64,000 nucleotides of DNA. Origin: Thalassospira marina. GTDB lineage: Bacteria; Pseudomonadota; Alphaproteobacteria; Rhodospirillales; Thalassospiraceae. How positions within the stretch are numbered: the first letter of the stretch is position 1; the number at the start of each line of letters is the position of its first letter. The notes beneath the pieces were generated by a model, which made no database searches, was not told where the DNA came from, and worked only from the letters and a program-made list of their open reading frames with translations. Of this stretch, positions 50,727-59,601 are shown in pieces. The position numbers and the translations under genes were made by a program. Location of the stretch: the NCBI RefSeq assembly GCF_002844375.1, contig NZ_CP024199.1, positions 4,070,001-4,134,000 of the forward strand, in the 5' to 3' direction.

Positions 50727-52304
50727 ATGCTGAGCGGAAAAAACTATATTGCTGGCGAATGGCAGGACGGCCCGGATGTCTTTCAGGCAGATAATCCTGC
50801 CACTGGTGAAAAACTGCCGACCAAGTTTCAGCAGGGTACTGAAGAACATGTAGACCAGGCTGCCCGTGCGGCAGATGCCTGTGCTGAAGAATTTGCCTCG
50901 ATGGCACCGGCAAAACGTGCGGCCTTCCTGCGTGCCTGCGCTGAAGAAATTGACGCCCGCGGCGATGAACTGACCGAAATGGGCAACCTTGAAACCGCCC
51001 TTCCGGCAGCACGCCTGCAGGGTGAACGCGGCCGTACCGTTGGCCAGTTGCGCTTCTTTGCCGACTGGATCGAAGAAGGTTCGTGGTTTGAAGCCCGCAT
51101 CGAAACTGCCCAGCCCGATCGCGCCCCGCTGCCGCGCCCGGACATCCGTTCGATGTTCAAGGCCCTTGGCCCGGTTGGCGTTTTTGGCGCATCCAACTTC
51201 CCGCTGGCATTTTCTGTTGCCGGTGGTGATACCGCATCGGCCCTGGCTGCTGGCTGCCCGGTCGTATTCAAGGCCCATGCTGCCCATCCTGGTACTTCGG
51301 AAATTGTCGCCCAGGCGATTGATGCCGCCATCAAAAAAACCGGCATGCCCAAAGGTGTTTTCAGCATGGTTCACGGTGGCGGTCGCGTTGTTGGCCAGTC
51401 ACTGGTTGCCCATCCCATGATCAAGGCTGTCGGCTTTACCGGTTCGACCGGTGGTGGCCGCGCCCTGTTTGACATTGCCGTTAGCCGCCCGGAACCGATT
51501 CCGTTCTATGGCGAACTGGGCAGCAACAACCCGGTTTACCTGATGCCCAACGCCATGCAGAAAAACGCTGCCGGTATTGCCAAGGCATGGGTTGGTTCGC
51601 TGACCATGGGTGTTGGCCAGTTCTGTACCAATCCTGGCCTTCTGCTGGCGGTTAAGGGTGCCGAGCTTGATACCTTTGTCACCACTGCTGTTGCAGAACT
51701 GGGTGGCGTTGCCAGCCAGGCCATGCTGACGGACCGTGTTTCAAGCGCCTATCACGACGTCAATGACGCGATGGCAAAACACCCGAAGGTCACCTGTGCC
51801 CTGAAACGCCGTGAAAATGACGGCCCGTTTGAAGGCAGCCCCGCCGTTTACCGTGTTTCGGCCGCCGATTGGGCCGCAAACCCGGAACTGGCCGAAGAAA
51901 TGTTTGGACCGGCCGGTATCATCATTGAATGCGACAATACCGACCAGATCCTTGAAATCTCGGCCAAGCTGCATGGCCAGCTGACCGCGACCATCCAGAT
52001 GGACGATACCGATGCCGAATTTGCCGGCAAGCTGCGCCCGATTCTGGAAAAGATCGCAGGCCGTATTCTGGTTAATGGCTGGCCGACTGGCGTTGAAGTC
52101 TGCCATTCCATGGTTCATGGCGGGCCGTACCCGGCAAGCACCGATTCGCGCGCAACCTCTGTTGGGTCGCTGGCAATCAAACGCTTTGTCCGCCCGGTCG
52201 CCTATCAGGCCTTCGCCGATGCCCTGCTTCCTGACGCGCTGAAAGACAGCAACCCGCTGAACATCCCGCGTCTGGTCGATGGCAAATGGCAGATGCCGAA
52301 ATAA
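50727..52304 (+). CDS. NADP-type aldehyde dehydrogenase, alpha-ketoglutarate semialdehyde dehydrogenase-like
   Basis: A 525-residue aldehyde dehydrogenase. The motifs LGPVGVFGASNFPLAFSVAG, GSTGGGRALFDIA, general base Glu in FYGELGSNNPVY and catalytic Cys in GVGQFCTNPGLLL are those of the 2,5-dioxovalerate (alpha-ketoglutarate semialdehyde) dehydrogenase group, which finishes the breakdown of arabinose, glucarate or hydroxyproline to 2-oxoglutarate. None of the upstream enzymes of those pathways is nearby, so it stands alone with its own terminator. The ATG chosen follows AGGAG. Codon use is strongly biased, suggesting good expression. Confidence 0.88.
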   Translation: MLSGKNYIAGEWQDGPDVFQADNPATGEKLPTKFQQGTEEHVDQAARAADACAEEFASMAPAKRAAFLRACAEEIDARGDELTEMGNLETALPAARLQGERGRTVGQLRFFADWIEEGSWFEARIETAQPDRAPLPRPDIRSMFKALGPVGVFGASNFPLAFSVAGGDTASALAAGCPVVFKAHAAHPGTSEIVAQAIDAAIKKTGMPKGVFSMVHGGGRVVGQSLVAHPMIKAVGFTGSTGGGRALFDIAVSRPEPIPFYGELGSNNPVYLMPNAMQKNAAGIAKAWVGSLTMGVGQFCTNPGLLLAVKGAELDTFVTTAVAELGGVASQAMLTDRVSSAYHDVNDAMAKHPKVTCALKRRENDGPFEGSPAVYRVSAADWAANPELAEEMFGPAGIIIECDNTDQILEISAKLHGQLTATIQMDDTDAEFAGKLRPILEKIAGRILVNGWPTGVEVCHSMVHGGPYPASTDSRATSVGSLAIKRFVRPVAYQAFADALLPDALKDSNPLNIPRLVDGKWQMPK

Positions 52305-52330
52305 TCGGTATCGACCCGATCATAAATACG

Positions 52331-52362
52331 AAAGGCGCTGCATCCCCTGCGGCGCCTTTTCT
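52331..52362 (+). terminator. Terminator of the aldehyde dehydrogenase gene
   Basis: AAAGGCGC with GGCGCCTTTT around a 12-base loop, followed by CTTTT, 27 bases after the stop. Confidence 0.85.
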
Positions 52363-52445
52363 TTTGATGGACTCGTGGCGTTATCGGCCCGTCGGCCCAC
52401 CCTACCCACCGTTTACCAAAGCCCCGCAGCTATACAGATATAACC

Positions 52446-52895
52446 TTAATCACGGGGCACTCCCGCAGCATCTTCACTGCCACGGTGATAACGGAATGTT
52501 CCGGTGGCAGATGCGATGATTTCGCCTTTGCCATTATAGGCCGTGGCGGTTGTGAAAATGATTTTGCGGCCACCGCCCTGGCGGTGCGCTTCGACTCTGA
52601 CGATATCGCCATTTCCCGCCTGCCCCATAAACTGCGTGGTCAGGGAAAGGGTCAGGCAACGGCGGATATTTCCCGGCACCGGACAATAGCAGCAGGCATA
52701 ACCAGAAGCTGTATCAAGCAGCGTTGCAAGGACGCCGCCATGCAGGATTCCGGCGCGATTACAATGCTGCGATGCAACATCAATTTCGACAACAGCACGT
52801 TCGTTTTGCCAATCGACCAGGCGGTAACCCAGCATTTCCTGCAGGCCGCTGCCATGTTGCTGCTCGTATAAAAGATTGTCAGCGTCGTTATTCAT
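52446..52895 (-). CDS. PaaI-type hotdog thioesterase
   Basis: A 149-residue cytoplasmic protein with a single hotdog domain. The motif NRAGILHGGVLATLLDTASGYAC (here NRAGILHGGVLATLLDTA) is the PaaI/YbdB signature in which the HGG and the Asp-containing helix shape the active site; the C-terminal TATAYNGKGEIIASATGTF strand completes the fold. Such enzymes hydrolyse phenylacetyl-CoA-type or general acyl-CoA thioesters. No phenylacetate genes are near. It stands alone. Confidence 0.85.
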   Translation of the reverse strand: MNNDADNLLYEQQHGSGLQEMLGYRLVDWQNERAVVEIDVASQHCNRAGILHGGVLATLLDTASGYACCYCPVPGNIRRCLTLSLTTQFMGQAGNGDIVRVEAHRQGGGRKIIFTTATAYNGKGEIIASATGTFRYHRGSEDAAGVPRD

Positions 52896-53181
52896 AGGCG
52901 TCCTTCTTTTCCAATATGTGCCGTTTTCTCACATAATTGATGAATAAATTGCACATAATAAACAAATTAATCCCGCGTCCTTTGAACCAAAAACATAAAT
53001 AATACGTTTTTCTTGTGCGTTGCGAAAAACGCATATTTAGCAATTTCAATGACTTGGCTGTTATCGTTCTCCAAACAAGAACGGGGACGCCGCAAACCAG
53101 TGATAGTGGACAATGCTGGCCTTTGCTAGCTTTCAACTCAAGGAAAACGACCCAAGCTTCTGCTCAAAAGGAGATTTGAAA

Positions 53182-53373
53182 ATGGCTACTCTCGCATTTG
53201 ACAGCGCCCCTGTTGCTCGCACGGAACCGGCTGCCGCAAAACCGAAATTTGGCTGGTTTGTAAACTTTCTTGAAGCTGTTCGCGTTGCCCAGATCATGCA
53301 GAACAGCCCCGCCCGTGATCACACTGCCCTGATCAACGAATGGCGTGCAAACATGCTTGGCGAGAAGAACTGA
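53182..53373 (+). CDS. Small hypothetical protein
   Basis: A 63-residue protein that I do not recognise. It has an Ala/Pro-rich start and a helical second half (WFVNFLEAVRVAQIMQNS and then INEWRANMLGEKN) that could be amphipathic. There is no signal peptide or Cys. A clear AAGGAG site lies eight bases before the ATG, and codon use matches the neighbours, so translation is likely. An upstream in-frame ATG at 53113 lacks support. The preceding 285 bases hold no gene. It is 80 bases before a LysR gene on the same strand. Confidence 0.65.
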   Translation: MATLAFDSAPVARTEPAAAKPKFGWFVNFLEAVRVAQIMQNSPARDHTALINEWRANMLGEKN

Positions 53374-53453
53374 TTGTTCTTCTCTGCCCTGCCTGATCCT
53401 GATCGGTAATAATCGCGCTTGACCGTTTCACGCCGGGCGACCTAAACGATTAT

Positions 53454-54377
53454 ATGCAAAAGTTTGACATCGTCACGATCAGGCTGTTCGTCGCCATTGT
53501 AAAGGCCGGCAGCATCAATGAAGCAGCCCGGCGCGAACATATCGCGACTTCCGCCGTAAGCCGCCGTATTGGCGAGCTGGAAGCCCTGCTGGGCGTGCGT
53601 TTGTTGCGCCGTCTGCCGCGTGGTGTTGAACCCACCCCCGAAGGCACCATTTTCGCCCGGTATGGCGAAAAGCTGCTGGGTGATTTGCGCCACCTGTCAA
53701 ACGAGCTGAGCGATTTCAGCGCCGGTGAAAAAGGCGAGATCTTTCTTGCCACGGTAACGTCGGGCATCCTGACGGGTCTGCCGTCCTATCTGGCTGATTT
53801 TGGCCGGGATTTTCCCGGTATTACGGTTGATGTCAGCGAACTGACCAGCCGTGAATCAATTGATGCCGTGCGCGAAGGCCGTGCTGATCTTGCTGTTGTG
53901 GCCGATAATATTGGCCGCTATGACCTTGATTATCATGTTTTTTGCGATGACCCGATCTGGCTTGTCACGCCAAAGGGCCACCCGCTTATTCCCGATCCTG
54001 AAAATCCGCAGCCGGTGCATTTCGCCGATGCCATCAAGTACCAGATCATATCCCTGCATGAAGGCGGGGTGATTGATGATCTGATCAGCGAGGCTGCAAG
54101 CAAGCTGAACCATGAAATGCACCCGCATATCAAGGTGATGCGTTTCGGATCGTTGCGCCGGGTGATTGCAGCAGGACTGGGCATAGGCTTTTTGCGCCGT
54201 TCCAGCGTCGAAGAACATTTGCCCCATATGAATATTTCCGGCACGCCAATTGCCGATGACTGGGCAAAACGCCAATTGCTGATCGTGCATGAGGCCGAAA
54301 AGAACCTGTCCACCGCCACGCGCACCCTGCGCGATTATCTGCTGAAAAAATCCCACGCTGCTGTATCGCCGGAATAA
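53454..54377 (+). CDS. LysR-family regulator
   Basis: A 307-residue LysR protein with the DNA-binding part at about 1-60 (FDIVTIRLFVAIVKAGSINE and ATSAVSRRIGELEALLGVRL) and a substrate-binding domain with ATVTSGILTGLPSYLADFGR and ISLHEGGVIDDLI. It is not of the GcvA subgroup seen twice elsewhere in the window. No divergent operon lies beside it: the upstream gene is a small protein in the same direction and the downstream CbiX-like gene is convergent. The target is therefore unknown. Confidence 0.9.
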   Translation: MQKFDIVTIRLFVAIVKAGSINEAARREHIATSAVSRRIGELEALLGVRLLRRLPRGVEPTPEGTIFARYGEKLLGDLRHLSNELSDFSAGEKGEIFLATVTSGILTGLPSYLADFGRDFPGITVDVSELTSRESIDAVREGRADLAVVADNIGRYDLDYHVFCDDPIWLVTPKGHPLIPDPENPQPVHFADAIKYQIISLHEGGVIDDLISEAASKLNHEMHPHIKVMRFGSLRRVIAAGLGIGFLRRSSVEEHLPHMNISGTPIADDWAKRQLLIVHEAEKNLSTATRTLRDYLLKKSHAAVSPE

Positions 54378-54443
54378 TCCGGCGCAAATTCCGGGCGGCA
54401 TCCGATATGAAAATGCCGGTTCCGCCACATGGCGTTACCGGCA
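54367..54443. terminator. Hairpins between convergent LysR and CbiX-like genes
   Basis: CGCCGG-AATAAT-CCGGCG overlaps the LysR stop codon, and TGCCGGT/ACCGGCA with an inner CGCCA/TGGCG (54414-54443) follows. Neither has a T tract, so termination is uncertain. Confidence 0.35.
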
Positions 54444-54470
54444 CAATGCATTGCGCGTCATTCCCGCCAT

Positions 54471-55262
54471 TTACGGCGAAAAGGCCTTTGGCCCCCGGCC
54501 ATCGGGCGGCATCATATAATTTGCCAGCACCACGGCACGGCGGGTTTTTTGTTCGGCCTGTTCCAAAATCAGCGGTGGCAAAGCCTGCCAGACACCGACA
54601 GGGTCCAGCAGCACACCATTATCCCCTGGCATCAGCGACAGCATGGCAGGGACATCTTCGCGTGCATGAATGCCACCGCCCGCCAGCACCGGCAAGAACA
54701 GCCGGTTTGGCCGGTCCGCCCGATCGCGCCAGTCATTAAGCGACGGCGCACCTTCGATATTGGTAATGCGTACCGCAAGCTCCGGCACAACATTGGCGAT
54801 ACGCTGCGCTAACCAGATTTGTTCGTCGGTTGGTTCTTTCAGGGTTTTAAGACCATGGGCGATCAAAAACAGGGTTGTATCATGGGCAAACCAGCCCTGA
54901 CCCAGCAATGCCTGTTCCAAATGGCGCGCCACCATTGGCACAAACCCGCCAAGCCCGGTAACGGGCGGCAAAACCATGGCATGGTGCAGACCCGCACGGG
55001 ACAGGATTTCCGGCAGTTCCTCTGTCACCAGATAACCGGCACTGAAAAACAGCGGCATGACCAGCAGGCGGTCGGTTTTGCCCTGTGCCGTCAGGTCGGC
55101 CAGCACATCGACCAATGCCGGGTCCGACCGCATATAGGCCGGGACAACATCGCCAAACCATTTGGGGGCCAGACGATGGGCCAGCACGCCTGCCGGGTCA
55201 CCATCCTCGACAGAGGTGCCGTGGGCGACAATCAATAAGGTTGTTTTACCGCGATAGGGCAT
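54471..55262 (-). CDS. CbiX/SirB-family chelatase-like protein
   Basis: A 263-residue protein made of two CbiX-like halves. The first has the class II chelatase start LLIVAHGTSVEDGD with its metal-site His and VMPLFFSAGYLVTEELPEIL; the second has LFLIAHGLKTL and VLAGGGIHAREDVPAML. CbiX and SirB insert cobalt or iron into sirohydrochlorin for cobalamin or sirohaem. No cobalamin or sirohaem synthesis gene is nearby, so the exact metal and tetrapyrrole are unknown; the duplicated form is common in alphaproteobacteria. Confidence 0.8.
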   Translation of the reverse strand: MPYRGKTTLLIVAHGTSVEDGDPAGVLAHRLAPKWFGDVVPAYMRSDPALVDVLADLTAQGKTDRLLVMPLFFSAGYLVTEELPEILSRAGLHHAMVLPPVTGLGGFVPMVARHLEQALLGQGWFAHDTTLFLIAHGLKTLKEPTDEQIWLAQRIANVVPELAVRITNIEGAPSLNDWRDRADRPNRLFLPVLAGGGIHAREDVPAMLSLMPGDNGVLLDPVGVWQALPPLILEQAEQKTRRAVVLANYMMPPDGRGPKAFSP

Positions 55263-55612
55263 GGGTCACTGATCACCTTGCAGCCTGCCAAAATTCCAGA
55301 ACGTTTCCAGACTGATTTCGGGTACGGCAAAAATCCACAATCCGATCAAATTTTTTCAGCGCTTTGGGGCTGTTTTTTGACCATGCCAAACCTGCCAGCC
55401 CGACAAAATGCAAAATTTTCAAATCATCGGGAATAAACCCGCCTTCTGTGGTGTCAGGCAGGGTGAGACGTTTTTCCAAACCCCGTAAAGACCCGAACAA
55501 ACCGAGCAAACCGATCCATCCAGCCCGAAATGGCAAGGAAACCTTTCCAAACCGCTTTGCACCCCTTCTTGCCGGGCTTTCAACGCTTTTTGTTTTAACA
55601 AAGGACACCACA
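55263..55612. other. Divergent intergenic region without a gene
   Basis: About 350 bases between the CbiX-like gene and the secreted COG4315-type gene. No coding frame is convincing. The palindrome GGAAACCTTTCC near 55537 lies upstream of the latter and contains a GGAAAC element that could be an ECF-type -35 region, but no matching -10 is certain. Confidence 0.4.
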
Positions 55613-55987
55613 ATGCTGAAAACAACCCTGATTGCCGCGACCCTGTGCCTTGCAGGCGCCACCAGCGCCTTTGCCGCCCCGGTCAAAACCGCCGACAGCA
55701 CCCTTGGCCCGGTTCTGACCGGCGAAAACGGCATGACGCTTTATACCTTCCAGAAAGACGGCAAGAACCAATCCAACTGCTATGACAAATGTGCTGCCAA
55801 CTGGCCGCCCTTGATGGCAACCGATGGCGACATGGCCGATGGCAAATATTCCATCATCACCCGCAAGGATGGTGGCAAGCAGTGGGCCGCCGATGGCAAG
55901 CCGCTTTATTTCTGGATCAAGGACAGCAAACCGGGTGATACCACCGGTAACGGTGTTTTGAACCTGTGGGACGTTGCACGCCCCTAA
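55613..55987 (+). CDS. Secreted COG4315-type repeat protein
   Basis: A 124-residue exported protein with a signal peptide ending near TSAFAAP (about residue 22). The mature part holds two copies of the short beta repeat of the secreted-repeat family (Lipoprotein_15): GMTLYTFQKDGKNQSNCYDKCAANWPP and GKPLYFWIKDSKPGDTTGNG, quoted in part as LYTFQKDGKNQSNCYDKC and LYFWIKDSKPGDTTGNG. The two Cys probably form a disulfide in the periplasm. Function unknown. An AAAGGAC site precedes the ATG. The ECF sigma gene follows after 54 bases, suggesting a common transcript or shared regulation. Confidence 0.8.
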   Translation: MLKTTLIAATLCLAGATSAFAAPVKTADSTLGPVLTGENGMTLYTFQKDGKNQSNCYDKCAANWPPLMATDGDMADGKYSIITRKDGGKQWAADGKPLYFWIKDSKPGDTTGNGVLNLWDVARP

Positions 55988-56041
55988 GGATACGTGCCCA
56001 ATAGGGCATGATCGCCCACGGGCGAACAGAAAGGCACCCTG

Positions 56042-56587
56042 ATGACAGAACCAGGCATTCTTGAACTGATCCCGAATTTGCGGCGTTATGCGCGTGCCCT
56101 TGTGCGCGACCGCCACGATGCCGAGGATCTGTTGCAGGATTGCCTAGTTTCTGCCTATGACAATGCCGAAAGCTGGCGCGGGATCAATCGCAAGGCATGG
56201 CTGATGAAAATCATGACCAACCTGAATTATAACCGCCTGCGCAAGCAACGAAACAGCCGCGCCATTTTCAGGGAAGACAGCGACGACATGATGGAAAGCA
56301 TCGCCAGCCCCGCTGCCGGTGATTTCGCCGCACAGGACAGCCTGCGCCGCGCGGTTGAGGCCCTGGACAGCGATCAGCGCGCCGTTCTAATGCTGGTGGC
56401 AATCGAGGGCTACAGCTATGGTGAATGCGCCGATATCCTGCAAATTCCACAGGGAACGGTTATGTCGCGCCTGTCACGGGCGCGCAGGGCGCTGGCCCAG
56501 ACACTGGCCGGGGAAAAAGGCGAGTCGCCCGCCACTGACAATGCGACCAATACTGCCAATGTGATTGCGTTACGGAGACCGAAATGA
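56042..56587 (+). CDS. ECF sigma factor
   Basis: A 181-residue extracytoplasmic-function sigma factor. Region 2 (about 10-75) contains RHDAEDLLQDCLVSAYDNAE and NYNRLRKQRN, and region 4 (about 105-160) contains LDSDQRAVLMLVAIEGYSYG and IPQGTVMSRLSRARRALAQ. It directs RNA polymerase to a small stress regulon when released from the anti-sigma factor encoded next, with which it overlaps by four bases. The secreted protein gene just upstream is a plausible target. Confidence 0.93.
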   Translation: MTEPGILELIPNLRRYARALVRDRHDAEDLLQDCLVSAYDNAESWRGINRKAWLMKIMTNLNYNRLRKQRNSRAIFREDSDDMMESIASPAAGDFAAQDSLRRAVEALDSDQRAVLMLVAIEGYSYGECADILQIPQGTVMSRLSRARRALAQTLAGEKGESPATDNATNTANVIALRRPK

Positions 56588-57729
56588 CCCCGCATAACCA
56601 TGATGATATTGGCGAAGACGACCTGCATGGTTATGTCGACGGGCAGCTTTCAGCCGAACGCCACCGCCAGGTCGAAGAATGGCTGAAAGATAACCCCGAA
56701 GCCGCCCGAGACGTTGCCAGTTGGCAGGCCCAGAACATGGCCCTGCAGGACCTGTTTCAACCCGTTGCCAGCGCAGATGATGCCGCGCTTGATGCCAAGG
56801 CCCAACGCACCCGCAGCACCCGCCACACCCGCCAAGCAAACACCGCAAGCAAACCGCATGATCAAAACGGCGAAGACGGCAGAGGAGAATTTGCGCAAGC
56901 CGACGACAAACCCGACTTTGCACGGGATTTTGGTGCGCAGCATTCATTTGGCGATAGTGCTGATCACGATGATCTCGACGATCAGGTCGATTTGGGCAAC
57001 AATGCCCGGGCAGACCACGAAACCGGTTATCCTGCCGGGCCAAACAGAATACACGGTGAACGGCATCGCCCAACCCACCGCGAGGATTTAACCCGCAACC
57101 TGCGCAGTTCGGCCCATCTGGGCCGCCGGATGCCATCGGCCCCATCATTTTTGGGCGACAGCACCGAAACCGGCAAACGCCAGGGCCGTTATCCGCTGCG
57201 CCAGATCGCGGCGATATTCATGGTTTTCCTTGCTGGCGGTATTGGCGGAGCTGCGATTATGGAAGCCACCCTGTCCGGCCAGCCGGGCAACCCCGACTTT
57301 GTCACAGCCCTGCCCGCCGTTTCCAGCGCGGGTTATGGCATTTATGCGAGCGAAATCCGCCATCCGGTGGAAGTTTATGCCGATCAGAAAGACCATCTGG
57401 TGGGCTGGCTGGGCAAACGGCTGGGTGTTGATTTTTCCGCACCCGACCTGTCATCGGAGGGTTTTCAACTGGTGGGGGGGCGCCTTGTTCCGTTCGAGGA
57501 TAAACCCGGCGCATTGTTGATGTATGAGGACAATAGCGGCCAGCGCCTGACCCTGATGGTTGGCCATAATCCTGATAATACATCAACCGGTTTTCGCTAT
57601 CAAAATGCCGGAAAAATCGAGACTTTTTACTGGATAGACGGGCCAGTCGGCTATGCCGTCAGTGGCGAGATTTCCAAAGATCATCTTGAGGATGTCGCCC
57701 TGGCTGTTTACCGCCAGACCGGAGGCTGA
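56584..57729 (+). CDS. Membrane anti-sigma factor with a long charged linker
   Basis: A 381-residue anti-sigma factor. The N-terminal 60 residues (DDLHGYVDGQLSAERHRQVE and ARDVASWQAQNMALQDLF) are the sigma-binding helices of the group without a zinc Cys pair. Residues about 65-202 form a hydrophilic, Asp/His/Arg-rich linker of low complexity. One membrane helix (about 206-226, IAAIFMVFLAGGIGGAAIM) leads to a periplasmic domain ending in VAYAVSGEIS-like beta strands. Members are usually shorter; the linker is the difference. It overlaps the sigma gene by four bases. Confidence 0.88.
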   Translation: MTPHNHDDIGEDDLHGYVDGQLSAERHRQVEEWLKDNPEAARDVASWQAQNMALQDLFQPVASADDAALDAKAQRTRSTRHTRQANTASKPHDQNGEDGRGEFAQADDKPDFARDFGAQHSFGDSADHDDLDDQVDLGNNARADHETGYPAGPNRIHGERHRPTHREDLTRNLRSSAHLGRRMPSAPSFLGDSTETGKRQGRYPLRQIAAIFMVFLAGGIGGAAIMEATLSGQPGNPDFVTALPAVSSAGYGIYASEIRHPVEVYADQKDHLVGWLGKRLGVDFSAPDLSSEGFQLVGGRLVPFEDKPGALLMYEDNSGQRLTLMVGHNPDNTSTGFRYQNAGKIETFYWIDGPVGYAVSGEISKDHLEDVALAVYRQTGG

Positions 57730-57835
57730 TTTGCCGCATTTTGGAAACAGTTTGTCTATCCATTGGTTGATTGTGCATAACTGAAAACAACGTAATCTGG
57801 CTTCAACAGATGTCACCCTGACACAGGAGCCGACA

Positions 57836-58531
57836 GTGATTACAGTACGCAAATCAGATGAAAGAGGCCGGGCCAATTTTGGCTGGCTGGATTCAAACCA
57901 CAGCTTTTCGTTCGGCCATTATTATGACCGCAACCATATGGGCTGGGGACCGTTACGGGTTATTAACGAAGACCGGGTCATTGCCGGTGCCGGTTTTGAC
58001 CCCCACCCCCACCGTGACATGGAAATCATTTCCTATGTCATTGACGGGGCCCTTGAACATAAAGACAGCATTGGCAACGGGTCGGTCATTCGCCCCGGTC
58101 GCCTGCAACGCATGAGTGCTGGAACCGGCATTCGTCACAGCGAATACAATTCCTCGAAAACCGATCCCGTGCATTTCCTGCAAATCTGGATTGTTCCTGA
58201 AGAACAGGGCATTGCGCCGGGTTACGAGGAAAAGGACATCGCCGCCGCATCAAACGACCTGCAGCTTATTGGCAGCCGTTCGGGCCGCGACGGGTCCATC
58301 ACCATTCATCAGGATGTCGACCTTTATGCCGCCCATCTCAGTGCGGGCAGTTCTGTTGACCATACCCTGGAAAACGGCCGTATCGCCTGGCTGCAAATGA
58401 TCAGCGGCACGCTGGCCCTTGGCGATACCACCCTTAATGCTGGCGATGGTGCCGCCATTGCCCAGGAAGACATCCTGAAATTACAGGCCCGGACCGATAT
58501 CGAAGCGCTGCTTTTTGACATGGCAGCCTGA
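57836..58531 (+). CDS. Pirin-family protein (YhhW-like)
   Basis: A 231-residue cupin protein of the pirin family. The metal-binding residues are at His57, His59 (DPHPHRDMEIISYVI), His101 and Glu103 (GIRHSEYN), so iron binding is expected. Bacterial pirins such as YhhW act as quercetinases or redox-sensing partners; the true role here is unknown. Translation starts at GTG after AGGAG. A DoxX gene follows after 67 bases, and both may respond to redox stress. Confidence 0.9.
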   Translation: MITVRKSDERGRANFGWLDSNHSFSFGHYYDRNHMGWGPLRVINEDRVIAGAGFDPHPHRDMEIISYVIDGALEHKDSIGNGSVIRPGRLQRMSAGTGIRHSEYNSSKTDPVHFLQIWIVPEEQGIAPGYEEKDIAAASNDLQLIGSRSGRDGSITIHQDVDLYAAHLSAGSSVDHTLENGRIAWLQMISGTLALGDTTLNAGDGAAIAQEDILKLQARTDIEALLFDMAA

Positions 58532-58598
58532 ACGTCCCCCAAGGCCTGAACCAGTTTGCATCGCGTAATGATGCCCCAAACCATACGGAGATTTTAAA

Positions 58599-59072
58599 AT
58601 GAGCAATTCCCTGAGCCAGTCTGGCGCCCGTCCGATCATTCCTGCCCTTGGTAACCTTTGGGCCGTCCTTGAACCCCTGTCATGGCTGATTCTGCGGGTT
58701 ACCACCGGTATCCTGATGATGCCGCATGGCGCTGGCAAACTGTTTGGCATGTTCGGCGGCTATGGACTTGAAGGAACGGGCGGCTATTTCGACAGCATCG
58801 GCATTCACCCTGGCTATCTGTTTGCCCTGCTTGTTGGCCTGCTGGAATTTTTTGGCGGTGCAATGCTGGTTCTTGGTCTTCTGACCCGCCCGGTTGCCGC
58901 TGCCGTTGTGGTCTTTATGACCGTCGCCTTTTTCATCCACCTGCCCAATGGTTATGCCTGGATCAATGCCGGCGTTGAAATGCCGATCATGTGGGGCATG
59001 CTGGCCCTTTCCGTCCTGATCCGTGGCGGCGGGCGCTTCTCGCTGGACCGCAAGCTGGGCGTCGAATTCTAA
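58599..59072 (+). CDS. DoxX-family membrane protein
   Basis: A 157-residue inner-membrane protein with four hydrophobic segments. The motif LRVTTGILMMPHGAGKLFGM near the first helix and LVGLLEFFGGAMLVLGLLTR in the second third are the DoxX signature. DoxX proteins are linked to thiosulfate-quinone oxidation in archaea and to oxidative stress complexes in bacteria. It lies after a pirin gene, a frequent pairing. A strong terminator follows. Confidence 0.88.
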   Translation: MSNSLSQSGARPIIPALGNLWAVLEPLSWLILRVTTGILMMPHGAGKLFGMFGGYGLEGTGGYFDSIGIHPGYLFALLVGLLEFFGGAMLVLGLLTRPVAAAVVVFMTVAFFIHLPNGYAWINAGVEMPIMWGMLALSVLIRGGGRFSLDRKLGVEF

Positions 59073-59109
59073 TCATTCCGGTTTTTAACACCACAACCGG
59101 CTATATCGG

Positions 59110-59139
59110 CAGGGCACCCTTTTGGGTGCCCTGTTTTTT
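59110..59139 (+). terminator. Terminator of the pirin-doxX unit
   Basis: A perfect 10-bp stem CAGGGCACCC/GGGTGCCCTG with a TTTT loop and a T6 tract. Confidence 0.95.
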
Positions 59140-59244
59140 GTTGTTTTTCAATGCGTTATGACACTCCCCAAATGGGGATATAGAAAAGTGCGAAAACTTC
59201 CTAGGGTTGCAGACAGAAAGACACCCCAAAGAGAAGTCAAAGCC

Positions 59245-59484
59245 ATGAACCGCGATCACAACCGTCCGACTGCCGCAGCATCCGAAACCATCACTGCCGG
59301 TTATCCTGCAAAGATGGCGGTATCGAACATCATCGTTAGCGGCGCAGACCGGGACATGCCGGCAAACGTGAAATCAACTTCACAGACAAACCAGGACGAT
59401 CTGTTGCAGTCCTTTATTGTCTGGAACATTGAAACACGTCGCACATCACGGCATACGGTGTTTTCACACTGGCTTTGCAACTGA
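59245..59484 (+). CDS. Possible small hypothetical protein
   Basis: A 79-codon frame starting at an ATG with AGAGAAG about ten bases upstream. The product is soluble, polar and rich in Thr, Ala, Ser and Asn (MNRDHNRPTAAASETITAGY), with one Cys near the end, and resembles no family I know. It lies about 115 bases before the REC-HDOD gene on the same strand. Codon use is compatible with coding, but the frame could be chance. Confidence 0.4.
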   Translation: MNRDHNRPTAAASETITAGYPAKMAVSNIIVSGADRDMPANVKSTSQTNQDDLLQSFIVWNIETRRTSRHTVFSHWLCN

Positions 59485-59601
59485 CCTGTTGCGCACTTTT
59501 GAACGCGATTTACCTTAAACGCGAAAATCGCATCGAAATTTCAACTTTCTCCGTCGTATGGTGGCGCATCGTAAAACTTGCGCCGTATAAGGGATACCTT
59601 C

